The notes under the pieces were generated by a model. That model searched no databases and had not been told where the DNA came from. It was given only the letters and a program-made list of their open reading frames with translations. From JAWKWH01 sp965204295 (GTDB lineage: Bacteria > Pseudomonadota > Alphaproteobacteria > Rhizobiales > Rhizobiaceae), in contig OZ241973.1 in assembly GCA_965204295.1 (NCBI GenBank), positions 1,922,001 through 1,986,000 on the forward strand: a stretch of DNA of 64,000 nucleotides, written 5' to 3'. The position numbers were made by a program, and so were the translations under genes. Positions 55,470 through 63,388 of the stretch are shown here, piece after piece (position 1 is the stretch's first letter; each line of letters begins with the position of its first letter).

Positions 55470-57044
55470 TCACCGGCCCATTTGTTCCGGCGGCAAAAGC
55501 ACATTGCCGAATTTGGCGCGAATGCCGTCATCCATGTCCTTTGACAGATGACGCGGGAAACATTGCGCGAGTATCCTTTTCTTTTCGCGGATCGCCTTGT
55601 CGACGATATCCGGTTTGCCTTTCTCGGTCCACTCTTTCGGGCTCAGGCGATCGCCGAGTTCCGGATAGATATATTCGGTCTGCATCAGGCTCAGGGTCTG
55701 TCCGTGACCGAGGTAATGACCGGGGCCGTTCCGGCAGACGTCGGCGATTGTCTCGACGGAAAGCGATTCCCTTGAGACTTCAATTCCCCTTACGCAGCGC
55801 AGGCATTGGCCGATCAGATCGTTGTCGATGATGAGGCTTTCCAGGCAAAAACCCATCAGCGAACCATGCATGCCCGCGGATTCGTAAACCAGATTGAGAC
55901 CGGACAGGCCGGCCATCACGTTGGATATCCCTTTTTCGTACCCGGCCTGAACGTCGGGCAGTTTGGCGTCGGCCATTCCGGAAGCCGATCCGCCCGGAAG
56001 ATCGTAGTATTGGGCCATCTGACCGCATGCGGCGGTCAGCAACGCCTGTTCTCCCGAACCGCCCGACATCGCTCCGGTACGCAGATCGGACACGAACGGC
56101 CATGTTCCGAAGATCGCCGGATGGCCCGGAACGAGCGCGTTTACGTACACCAGGCCGGCGAGCGTTTCGGCGACGGCCTGCACGACCGCGCCGGCCACGG
56201 CGGCGGGCGCCGTCGCGCCCGCCTGCCCCGCGGACAACAGCAGCACCGGCATCCCGCCTTCCACGCAGGCTTCAAGGACGCCGCAGGCGTCTTCGGCGAA
56301 TTTCATCGGTGGAACGACGAAACAGTTCGAGTTGGAAACGAACGGACGCGCGCGAAAGTTCTCTTCGCTTCCGGCGATCATGCGGCAAAGCTCCAGCGCC
56401 GCCTCCACGTTCTCGCGCACGGTGAAACTGGTGCCGACGTGTTTTGTCGTTCCCGCCAGCGCCGCATAGAGCGTGTTGAAATCGAGGTCGGCGGGATCGG
56501 CCATGTCGCGCGCCACCATCGGCCGCTGGAAGAAATGCACGTTGTCGAGGGTCTCCACGACCCGCGCCGCGTCGTAGATGTCCCGCAGCGTCGATTCGCG
56601 GTATTCCCGGTTTTCCACGTCCACAAGATGAACGGCGGCGCCGGCGGTGCCGAAATGTACGCGGTTTCCCCCGGGATTCAGATCGTGTTTCGGATTTTGG
56701 CCGCAAAGGGAGAAGTTTCGCGCCGCGCCCTTGATCACCGACAGCACCATGTTGCGCGGAAATCTAAGTCGCTTGTCTTCGCCATGGATCGCGCCCAGGC
56801 GCGTACAGGCGTCGATGCATGACGGAATGGCGTCCGCGAAACCGACGGTCTCCAGAACCGTCAGGACCGCTTCGTTGATGCTGTCCTGATCGGCCGGCGA
56901 CAGGGGGCGGTATGTTCCTCCCTTAAGGCCGGCCCGGACGGGCCGGACGCTCTCCGCCAAGGGCGCGGCGCGCATCGCGCGCCGGGCTTCGCGGCCGCCG
57001 GAGCGTCTTGATGTCGCCTCATTGTCGCGTCCGGTCCGATGCAT
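55470..57044 (-). CDS. MttB-family methyltransferase lacking pyrrolysine
   Basis: This 524-residue protein belongs to the trimethylamine methyltransferase (MttB) superfamily, which transfers methyl groups from quaternary or tertiary amines to a corrinoid protein. Visible blocks are LKGGTYRPLSPADQDSINEA, VIKGAARNFSLCGQNP, TTKHVGTSFTVRENVEAAL, YDLPGGSASGMADAKLPD and NGPGHYLGHGQTLSLMQTEY. There is no in-frame TAG, so it is of the non-pyrrolysine type, like glycine betaine:corrinoid methyltransferase MtgB. I chose the ATG at 57044; the frame upstream is not conserved in character. No corrinoid protein gene is adjacent. The substrate is unknown. Confidence 0.85.
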   Translation of the reverse strand: MHRTGRDNEATSRRSGGREARRAMRAAPLAESVRPVRAGLKGGTYRPLSPADQDSINEAVLTVLETVGFADAIPSCIDACTRLGAIHGEDKRLRFPRNMVLSVIKGAARNFSLCGQNPKHDLNPGGNRVHFGTAGAAVHLVDVENREYRESTLRDIYDAARVVETLDNVHFFQRPMVARDMADPADLDFNTLYAALAGTTKHVGTSFTVRENVEAALELCRMIAGSEENFRARPFVSNSNCFVVPPMKFAEDACGVLEACVEGGMPVLLLSAGQAGATAPAAVAGAVVQAVAETLAGLVYVNALVPGHPAIFGTWPFVSDLRTGAMSGGSGEQALLTAACGQMAQYYDLPGGSASGMADAKLPDVQAGYEKGISNVMAGLSGLNLVYESAGMHGSLMGFCLESLIIDNDLIGQCLRCVRGIEVSRESLSVETIADVCRNGPGHYLGHGQTLSLMQTEYIYPELGDRLSPKEWTEKGKPDIVDKAIREKKRILAQCFPRHLSKDMDDGIRAKFGNVLLPPEQMGR

Positions 57045-57156
57045 GGGTTTATCCGCTTCGTGAAATCGTCGGAAGGTTTTCACGCCGGCGTTCGGATTCA
57101 CGGTGAAAAATGCGACAGGCGATGACGCAAATACGGCGGTTCGATCGGGCCGCGGG

Positions 57157-58647
57157 TCAGAGGCCGGGCGGTTCGTTGGCGGCCCGGGCAAGCTCGCGAA
57201 CTCCCCTGTCGATGCGCCGCGCGGGAATTGAGGATATGCCGAGCCGCATGTAGTTGGCCGGTTTGTCCTTTCCCGCGAAGAAAACCGCTCCGGGTTCGAC
57301 GAGAACGCCGTATCTTTCCGCTTTTTCCGCCAGCGGACCGGTATCCGTCGATTCCGGTCCTTTCAACCAGAGCGACGTTCCCGAATCCGCCGGACCGCTC
57401 GACCAATCCGGTAAATGCCGGGCGACGGACTGAACGATCCTCTCGCGTCTTTCACCGAATGCGGCGGCAAGTTTGCGAACCAGCGTGTCATGATGACCGA
57501 GAGACAGGAACAATGCGACGGCGCGCTGATTGTTGGCGGGCGGATGCCGAAGCACGAATCTTCGAAGCGCGCGCAGTTCCGCGATCAGCTCGGGACAGGC
57601 GACGATGTAGCCTACCCGCAATCCGGGCGCGAGCGTTTTTGAAAGGGAGCCGACATAGATCACCCGTCCGGTGCGATCGAGGCTCTTGAGGGCGGGCGCG
57701 GGGGCGTCGTCAAGCAACTGGCTGTCGTAATCGTCCTCGATCACGATCATGTCCCGCTTCGCCGCGAGCTCAAGCAAGGCCGTACGCCTTTCGCTCGTCA
57801 TGGAAACCATTGTCGGGCACTGATGGCTTGGCGTCACGAATGCAAACCGGGTGTTGCCGGGGATTTTCCCGGTGTCGATTCCCTTGTCATCGACCGCGAC
57901 CGACACGGTCTCCGCTCCGGCAAGGCGGAATATGCTGCGAGCATCCGGATAGCCGGGGTCCTCCATCGCGACCCGCGCGCCTTTGGTCATCAGGAGCGAC
58001 GCGAGCATGTAGAGCGCATTTTGCGCGCCCAGCGTGATCATGATTTCTTCGGGCCGCGCGAAGATCCCGCGCCTGGGCAACATGCGCGCCTGAATCTGCT
58101 CCACCAGGTGCGGGTCATCGCGCTCGAACATGTCGGACGCCCAGTTGTTGATCTCGAGAACCGCCAACGCCATTCGATTGCATTCCCGCCATTCGGCCGT
58201 CGGAAACAGCGACGGGTCGAACTGACCGTAGATGAACGGATAAGCCGAGTTCTGCCAGTTTTGAGGCTTTACCGGTCTGGGCAGATCGCGGGCGCTGGAG
58301 ATCGCGCGGTCCCGCCAGTTGACCGCGCTGGCCTGTGTCCGGTCCTCGCGTTCCGGCCGGTGGGGCGTGGTCAGGACATCGGGATTGACGAAGTGTCCCC
58401 GGCGTTCCCGCGCAATGAGAAACCCCTGATCGACAAGCTGCTGAAACGCCAGCACGACGGTGCCGCGGGCGACGCCGAGTTTGCCGGCGAGCGCCCGGCA
58501 TGACGGCAACGGCATTCTCGCCGAAATCTGCCTGTCCAGGATCGCGGCGACGATGGCTTGCCGGATCTGCGCCTGCAGGGTTTGGCCGGAACTCGGCGTG
58601 ATGAAGAACAGACCCGACCACATCGTGTTGTCGCTACGCGCCGCCAT
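57157..58647 (-). CDS. MocR/GabR-type regulator (GntR helix fused to aminotransferase fold)
   Basis: This 496-residue regulator combines a GntR winged helix (about 20-90: LQAQIRQAIVAAILDRQISA, VARGTVVLAFQQLVDQGFLI) with a fold-type I aminotransferase domain (about 130-490). The PLP lysine is Lys337 in YVGSLSKTLAPGLRVGY. VIEDDYDSQLL carries the conserved Asp that contacts PLP. The ATG at 58647 has AGGAG 8 bases upstream. It lies upstream of the MttB-family gene on the same strand, which suggests that it regulates it. A palindromic site overlaps its own promoter. Confidence 0.9.
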   Translation of the reverse strand: MAARSDNTMWSGLFFITPSSGQTLQAQIRQAIVAAILDRQISARMPLPSCRALAGKLGVARGTVVLAFQQLVDQGFLIARERRGHFVNPDVLTTPHRPEREDRTQASAVNWRDRAISSARDLPRPVKPQNWQNSAYPFIYGQFDPSLFPTAEWRECNRMALAVLEINNWASDMFERDDPHLVEQIQARMLPRRGIFARPEEIMITLGAQNALYMLASLLMTKGARVAMEDPGYPDARSIFRLAGAETVSVAVDDKGIDTGKIPGNTRFAFVTPSHQCPTMVSMTSERRTALLELAAKRDMIVIEDDYDSQLLDDAPAPALKSLDRTGRVIYVGSLSKTLAPGLRVGYIVACPELIAELRALRRFVLRHPPANNQRAVALFLSLGHHDTLVRKLAAAFGERRERIVQSVARHLPDWSSGPADSGTSLWLKGPESTDTGPLAEKAERYGVLVEPGAVFFAGKDKPANYMRLGISSIPARRIDRGVRELARAANEPPGL

Positions 58648-58684
58648 TAAAACCGCTCCTGAACTCATCCGGACACCATGAGGC

Positions 58685-58715
58685 CTTATAGCGTGTTTGA
58701 AATATTGGTACAATA
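58685..58715 (-). promoter_or_regulatory. MocR promoter with overlapping palindrome
   Basis: On the minus strand TTGTAC (58713-58708) and TATAAG (58690-58685) are separated by 17 bp, close to the sigma-70 consensus. The inverted repeat TATTG-GTA-CAATA (58703-58715) covers the -35 box. Binding there would block RNA polymerase, consistent with autorepression by the MocR protein. No experiment is implied; the basis is position and symmetry. Confidence 0.6.
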
Positions 58716-58902
58716 GTCTTGGGCCAAATAGACGGCCCAGGGCCGGGTCTCATGGCCGCGGCAATCCGCGACCGGTTGCCGGCCGTTTTGTCCGACCGTC
58801 GTTCGCGGCGCGCCTGCTTCCGCCCGCCGGACCGCCGTGCGATGGGAACTTTGGCGCGATCTCACCACGACCCGCCGCCCTGTCCGTTTGTGGAAAGGTC
58901 CC

Positions 58903-58930
58903 TTGACGGTTTGGGTTGGGATTATATAAT
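58903..58930 (+). promoter_or_regulatory. Strong sigma-70-like promoter
   Basis: TTGACG (58903-58908) and TATAAT (58925-58930) are 16 bp apart, an almost consensus promoter. Transcription should begin near 58937 and run into the small secreted peptide gene at 58985. A GGAGGA ribosome-binding site lies at 58965-58970. Confidence 0.7.
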
Positions 58931-58984
58931 TTCCTTGAGCGGTGCGTCGCCATAGCGGTTTTTTGGAGGATGTGGTAAAGAGCT

Positions 58985-59158
58985 ATGAGAAAAATCGTGT
59001 CGATATTGAGTGCGATCGCCTTTTTCGTTTTTGCGACGAGCCCTGGTTTTGGGACAAGATATAGAACCGGTAAATTAGGATGTGCTGATTTTGAGGCGGA
59101 AGAAAAAGCTTATATGGAACAGTTCCATGATCCTGATCCTTATGTGAGTGTGACCTAG
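58985..59158 (+). CDS. Small secreted peptide, probably truncated by an IS
   Basis: A 57-residue frame starts MRKIVSILSAIAFFVFATS, a classic signal peptide, and continues with acidic/aromatic residues (FEAEEKAYMEQFHDPDPYV). It lies behind a strong promoter and a GGAGGA site. Its stop codon is the TAG within CTAG, exactly where the left end of an IS5-family relic begins, so the original protein was probably longer. CTAG is the kind of target these elements use. The base composition is lower in GC than the surroundings. No family is recognised. Confidence 0.55.
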   Translation: MRKIVSILSAIAFFVFATSPGFGTRYRTGKLGCADFEAEEKAYMEQFHDPDPYVSVT

Positions 59159-59700
59159 GGTCAGGGCTCATTAATTGAGTTGGAAGATTACGGTTGCAGC
59201 GATTGTTATTGCTGCGAAGCAGGTGTCGGCGCATCTGTCGTAACGGGTTGCGATGCGTCTCCAGTCTTTCAGTCTGCCGAAGGCATTTTCGACCTTATGG
59301 CATTGTTTATACAACGTTTTGCAATACCTGGCGGGGTTCTTGCGCTTCGCGCGTGGCGGTATGCAAGAGCCAATCCCCTTGGTTTTGAGTGCGGCGCGCA
59401 ATTCATCGCTGTCGTATCCCTTGTCGCCAATCGGGGTTCCGGCATTTGGTAATCCGGGATAGACGATCCTGGCTCCAATGTGATCGGACGCCTGCCCTGC
59501 CGTCAGCGCCATGACGATGGGTTTACCCTCATCGTTGACGACGGCATGAAGTTTGGAGTTCAGCCCGCCTTTTGTTCGCCCAATGTGGCGGGGAACATCC
59601 CCTTTTTTGCCAGACTGCAAGCAATACGGTGCGCTTTCAGGTGAGTGGTATCGACCCGCACGATGTCCGGCTCACCCGATCTTGCCGCCAGGCGGCCAAT
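59159..59700 (-). mobile_element. IS5-family (IS427-like) transposase remnant
   Basis: A minus-strand frame (59171-59620) of about 149 codons matches the C-terminal half of IS5-family DDE transposases: HIGRTKGGLNSKLHAV, IGDKGYDSDELRAALK (second catalytic Asp) and HKVENAFGRLKDWRRIATRY (catalytic Glu). A further stretch up to about 59690, in another frame, reads like VRVDTTHLKAHR, so a shift separates the two. The N-terminal part is gone and the element joins directly to fic sequence. The right end on this strand begins GGTCAGGGCTCATTAA just after CTAG. Confidence 0.8.
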
Positions 59701-59701
59701 C

Positions 59702-60440
59702 AGGATAAACCGGCTCTACCGCCTGCTTGAACGGGCCAACCGCGCAATCGGTCGGCTTGATGGCGCGACCTTGATCCTGCCCGACACGTCGCTTTTCCTC
59801 TACATGTACGTTCGCAAGGAGGCGCTGCTGTCGCCCCGGATCGAGGGCGCCCGGCGTCCCGCTCGACGACGTTCGGGAAGTTTCCAACTACGTTGCGGCC
59901 ATGAACCATGGCGTGGGCAGGATTCGTGGGGGCTTCCCGCTGTCCATGCGCCTGATCCGTGAAATCCACGCCGTTCTTCTTGAGAAGGGCCGGGGAAGCG
60001 CCAGGCAACCGGGCGAGTTCCGACGTTCGCAGAACCGGATCGGCGGAACGCGGCCGGGAAACGCCCTCTTCGTTCCACCGCCCCCCGACCGGATCCCCGA
60101 TCTCATGTCGGACCTCAAGGCGTTCATCCATGCGGATACGCCGGAGATGCCGGCCCTCGTCAAGGCCGGGCTTGTCCATGTCCGGTTCGGGACGATTCAT
60201 CCGTTTCTCGACGGCAACGGCCGTCTGGGCAGGCTCCTGATCGCCTTCCCGCTCTGCGCGCAGGGCATCCTGAACGAGCCGATCCTTTATCTCGGCCTCT
60301 ATTTCAAGACGCATCGCCGCCGGCGCTGCGACCTGCTTCAACAGGCCCGGGAACGGGGCGACCGGGAGACCTGGCTGGAGTTCGTCCTCGAAGGCGTCGC
60401 CGAGACATCCCTGCGGGCGTCCGAGGCTGCGCAGCTCCAT
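59702..60440 (+). pseudogene. Broken Fic-family protein gene
   Basis: Fic proteins attach AMP to target hydroxyl groups. The first part (59702-59850) encodes LYRLLERANRAIGRLDGATL and YVRKEALLSPRIEG, which holds an SxxIEG-type inhibitory motif. After a frameshift near 59850 the main frame continues with VREVSNYVAAMNHGVGRIRG and the Fic core FGTIHPFLDGNGRLGRLLIA, which has the catalytic His and the GNGR loop. It then runs to ETSLRASEAAQ. The end is lost: about 60430 the sequence is that of an oppositely oriented TetR gene. The 5' end is lost to the IS remnant. Probably inactive. Confidence 0.75.
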
Positions 60441-60770
60441 GTTGGAGACATGCGTCGAATGCCGCCGCCCGACATGGAACCGGATGTGGTTGGCGGTGAA
60501 GGCGGCGAGCCGCGCGGCGGGATCGCCGCCCGCCGGGCGCGCGGTCTCCCACGCGGCGGTCAGCCCCCGCATGTGTTCCCGCATCAGCGAGAACAGCAGT
60601 TCCTCCTTGTTGGGGAAATAGCGGTAGAGAGCGGCGGCCTGCACGCCGACCTCGGCGGCGAGAAGGCGCATCGACACCGCCTCGAACCCGCGCCGGGCGA
60701 TCAGCCGCACCGCCGCCTCGCGTATCGCGTTTTGCGTCTTTTCGCCGTCCGATCCGATGGTTCTGGCCAT
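60425..60770 (-). pseudogene. TetR-family regulator, C-terminus lost
   Basis: The N-terminal 115 residues are a typical TetR DNA-binding domain: REAAVRLIARRGFEAVSMRL, VQAAALYRYFPNKEELLFSL. It reads into HVSNMELRSL, after which a normal TetR ligand domain would follow. Here the frame instead runs antisense through the fic relic for another 240 codons to 59700, giving an artificial 356-codon frame. The break point is near 60425. The DNA-binding part could in principle be made as a fusion, but there is no reason to expect function. Confidence 0.7.
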
Positions 60771-61885
60771 GATTCCCCGCCGGCCGCCATGAGTATCCGC
60801 AATAATAAAACAAACGTTCGATTAAATCAAGGCGCGATAGCCGGGGCGGCGACCGGTCGCCTCTCGTTTCGTTCGACGGCCGGACCCCGGTTCGGCGGAC
60901 GCTTCGGGAGTGGAGTTCGACGATAAGAGGTGCCGGCCTTGATCGCGGCGGGCGTCCTGGCGCTTGTATATTTCCGGCGCGCGAAGCCCGCGCGGCGGAT
61001 TCCCTTGCCCAAACGTGCAGGCTGACGGAAGCGCTTTCGACGGGCGGCGGCGACGCCGGAACCTGAGGTGTCGCTCGACATGGCGTCGCATTGGCCGGAT
61101 GAACTTCGGATCGGGCTTGCGGCGTCGGTCGTTCCGCATTTTCGCAAATTCGATTTCCGGGAGGGATCGCCATATCCGGTCGCCGACCTCAATGAATACA
61201 TGCCGGAGCGCCCGGTTGCGATGAGGATCGCGGGCGCCGGTATTCCGGGCACTGTCATAGTGTATATGCGTCTCGTCTATCGGCGGTCCGATTCGGGACT
61301 GAGATGCGCATATGGAAATGCGAGACAAATACAAGCAAATGGCGTCCTGCGCATTCGCGCAGAAGCCCGAGAGATGCGATCCGGCCGGATAATTTCGCAA
61401 GGGCGCGGCAGGGGACCGGTCCGTCCCGCCGCACGGATGCGGCGGACAGGCCCGTTCAAGCGCAGGCCGATGTCAGTCCGCCGCCACGCCCAATTCGCGA
61501 AGTAAGAACGGCGCCGCCCGGTGGCGGTGGACCTGCCCGCCCCGATTGTCCATATAGAAAAATAAACGCATGACGTTAAGTCGTGTATTGACCGCCCGGC
61601 CACCGACAAGCCGGCGCATAGCCGGTCGGCATCGTTGACGTCCTCGCACCCGCCGAGACGGGAGAAGATGGACCGGCGTAAAAGACCTGCAAGGCGATGA
61701 CGCCCCCGGTGCGAGGGTCGGCGACAAGCTGCGCCGCCAGTTTGGTCAAGCCGAGAGCGTCGTCGCCCGCGGTTTCGGGGCCGGCGCTTGGGATTGGGGC
61801 ACTGCTTACGATCAAAAGGAAGGCCGAACGCTCACCGAAACGAATGCCCGGTTCGCCGGAGCGTTCTTTTATCAGAGGATTGAAA
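60771..61885. other. Decayed intergenic stretch with short protein-like fragments
   Basis: There is no confident gene. On the plus strand 60930-61025 encodes about 31 residues with a hydrophobic segment (LIAAGVLALVYF) then basic residues. From about 61050 to 61310 a frame contains SLDMASHWPDELRIGLAASV and FREGSPYPVADLNEYMPE, protein-like but not recognised. From about 61620 to the stop at 61899 there is a frameshifted fragment (listed separately). Both strands have open frames here because of the high GC content. Confidence 0.35.
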
Positions 61886-61899
61886 TCAACGAATAGCGT
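61620..61899 (+). pseudogene. Frameshifted fragment of an unrecognised protein
   Basis: Two plus-strand frames in order look like one protein: PVGIVDVLAPAETGEDGPA (to about 61680), then, after a shift, VKDLQGDDAPGARVGDKLRR and FGAGAWDWGTAYDQKEGRTL, ending EIN-E and a stop at 61899. The second piece has balanced composition and strong third-position GC. An antisense frame is open too, so this is uncertain. No family is recognised. Confidence 0.35.
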
Positions 61900-63388
61900 C
61901 TCGTCCGATTAGACGGCTAAATCCGATAGTGTCTGCGTGTTTCGCCATTACACCGGCTTCTGTTCTGGTCAGAGGCGTTTGGGTGCGTATGCGATAGTAA
62001 CTGCTGGAACTATCGGGTTCTTTCAACGTGAATTCAATATCGGAGAATTCTTTAAATTCTTCGTTTATGCGTTGCATTGCACGATCAACGCTGGATTTCT
62101 GGCGAAACGCACCGAGTTGTAGCCACCAGACTTTGCTTTCTATCTTGTTAAGGCACGCATCGAAAGTGTGGAAATCGTCAATATCGTCGAGACGTGACCC
62201 GATTGTTTTCCAACACTCTAGAGTGCCGTTCGCAAGATCTGATGGCTTGAGCGATTGCCTCCGATTTCTCTGGCAATCCTCCTTGGGTTTCTTCATCAAA
62301 CCGGGAAAAATACGGTCGATCCTTATCGGGTCGCGGTAGTCACGATCCTCTTCTCGTATTTCATCCAGGATCCAAGGCTCAACCTTGTCTTCCAAAACTT
62401 TGTATTTAAGGACCGGTTTGGCGTCCCTTATTTCCTTAAGCCAATCCAAATTTCTTTCTACACTGGAGTCATCATTTCTTTCTACACTGGAGTCATCGGA
62501 GAGATCCGCACCAACCAAGCCAAACAACGCAGCGTGATACGCGACTTCATTCGCCAAACGCCAACCGTTCCGATTGTTGGCGAACATCGAAAGAAGATCT
62601 GCAACCGAGCCTCTTTCGGTAGACGACGCAGCTTTTTGGTTGCTAAATGACAAGGAGCGCAGACGCCGCCCGGCATCCTGGATATCTCGCTTTAAATTGG
62701 GAAAATTTGCGCTTTCTTCTCTGAATTCGGCCAAGGCAGTTGCGACCGCCAACGCTGCCGTGAATTGCTCGGACCGGATCGCATAGTAAGATCCTTCCGA
62801 AAGGCTATAGTCTTCGTTCAAGCCGCGCAGAGCTTTCAAAATGCCGCGTAATTTGGTGGCTGATTCATACTTGGCCTCACCACAATTGCCGTAAGGCATG
62901 ACGCTTTTCGCGTTACGGACCAGATCAAAATACCCGTCTTTGACGTTGAAGGCGGCGCAATCCGCAAACTTTGCAGCCCGGAACGCCTCCTCTGTTGGCT
63001 TATTTTGATAGGCGCTCCAATAAGTTCCGAAACGCGCCCGCATATCTTTTTGCAAATCCATGGTTTGCGAAGAAGGTAACTGATAAGGAGCAATGCGGCA
63101 GAGCACCCGCTCAAGCGACAAGATGTCCTCACGCTTGTTTGCACGCGCCTTCCACTCATCGTAGATAAGAGCGAGAGCCTCCTGGCGTTCAACCGGATTC
63201 GCAAACTGATCCAGAAAGACCTCGACGTCCTTTTCGTGGCCGCGGTCGGCGCCCTGTCCACCATCAAGGATGGCAAGATAATCGTCAATCGGCGTGGCTC
63301 CTACGACACCAGACATGCCGAAAACAGCGACCAATACGCTCACGGTCTTCCAAAGCACAGCCGTCATCCTTCTACCCTTCTTTACCAT
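61886..63388 (-). CDS. Secreted protein with C-terminal SPOR-like domain
   Basis: This 500-residue protein has a signal peptide (MTAVLWKTVSVLVAVFG, cleavage near GVVGA-TPID) and a long helical middle region that I do not recognise. The last 70 residues (about 430-497: WWLQLGAFRQKSSVDRAMQR, then a SYYRIRTQTPLT-like stretch) resemble a SPOR domain, which binds denuded peptidoglycan at division sites. It has six or so cysteines in the middle. The ATG at 63388 overlaps the stop of the preceding membrane-protein gene; a second ATG is seven codons on. A 24-bp tandem duplication repeats DDSSVERN. Lower GC than the neighbours suggests acquisition. Confidence 0.6.
   Translation of the reverse strand: MVKKGRRMTAVLWKTVSVLVAVFGMSGVVGATPIDDYLAILDGGQGADRGHEKDVEVFLDQFANPVERQEALALIYDEWKARANKREDILSLERVLCRIAPYQLPSSQTMDLQKDMRARFGTYWSAYQNKPTEEAFRAAKFADCAAFNVKDGYFDLVRNAKSVMPYGNCGEAKYESATKLRGILKALRGLNEDYSLSEGSYYAIRSEQFTAALAVATALAEFREESANFPNLKRDIQDAGRRLRSLSFSNQKAASSTERGSVADLLSMFANNRNGWRLANEVAYHAALFGLVGADLSDDSSVERNDDSSVERNLDWLKEIRDAKPVLKYKVLEDKVEPWILDEIREEDRDYRDPIRIDRIFPGLMKKPKEDCQRNRRQSLKPSDLANGTLECWKTIGSRLDDIDDFHTFDACLNKIESKVWWLQLGAFRQKSSVDRAMQRINEEFKEFSDIEFTLKEPDSSSSYYRIRTQTPLTRTEAGVMAKHADTIGFSRLIGRDAIR
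62451..62498 (-). repeat. 24-bp tandem duplication in the SPOR gene
   Basis: Two 24-bp units (62451-62474 and 62475-62498) differ only at the last base and encode DDSSVERN twice. The reading frame is kept. Slippage at such a unit would lengthen or shorten an acidic/serine linker. Confidence 0.8.

Noticed and set aside
55470..57044. Pyrrolysine-containing methyltransferase
   Set aside because: The reading frame contains no in-frame TAG before its stop, and no pyrrolysine synthesis genes are seen in the window.
59700..60770. 356-residue TetR protein
   Set aside because: Only the first 115 codons are TetR-like; the rest is antisense to the fic relic.
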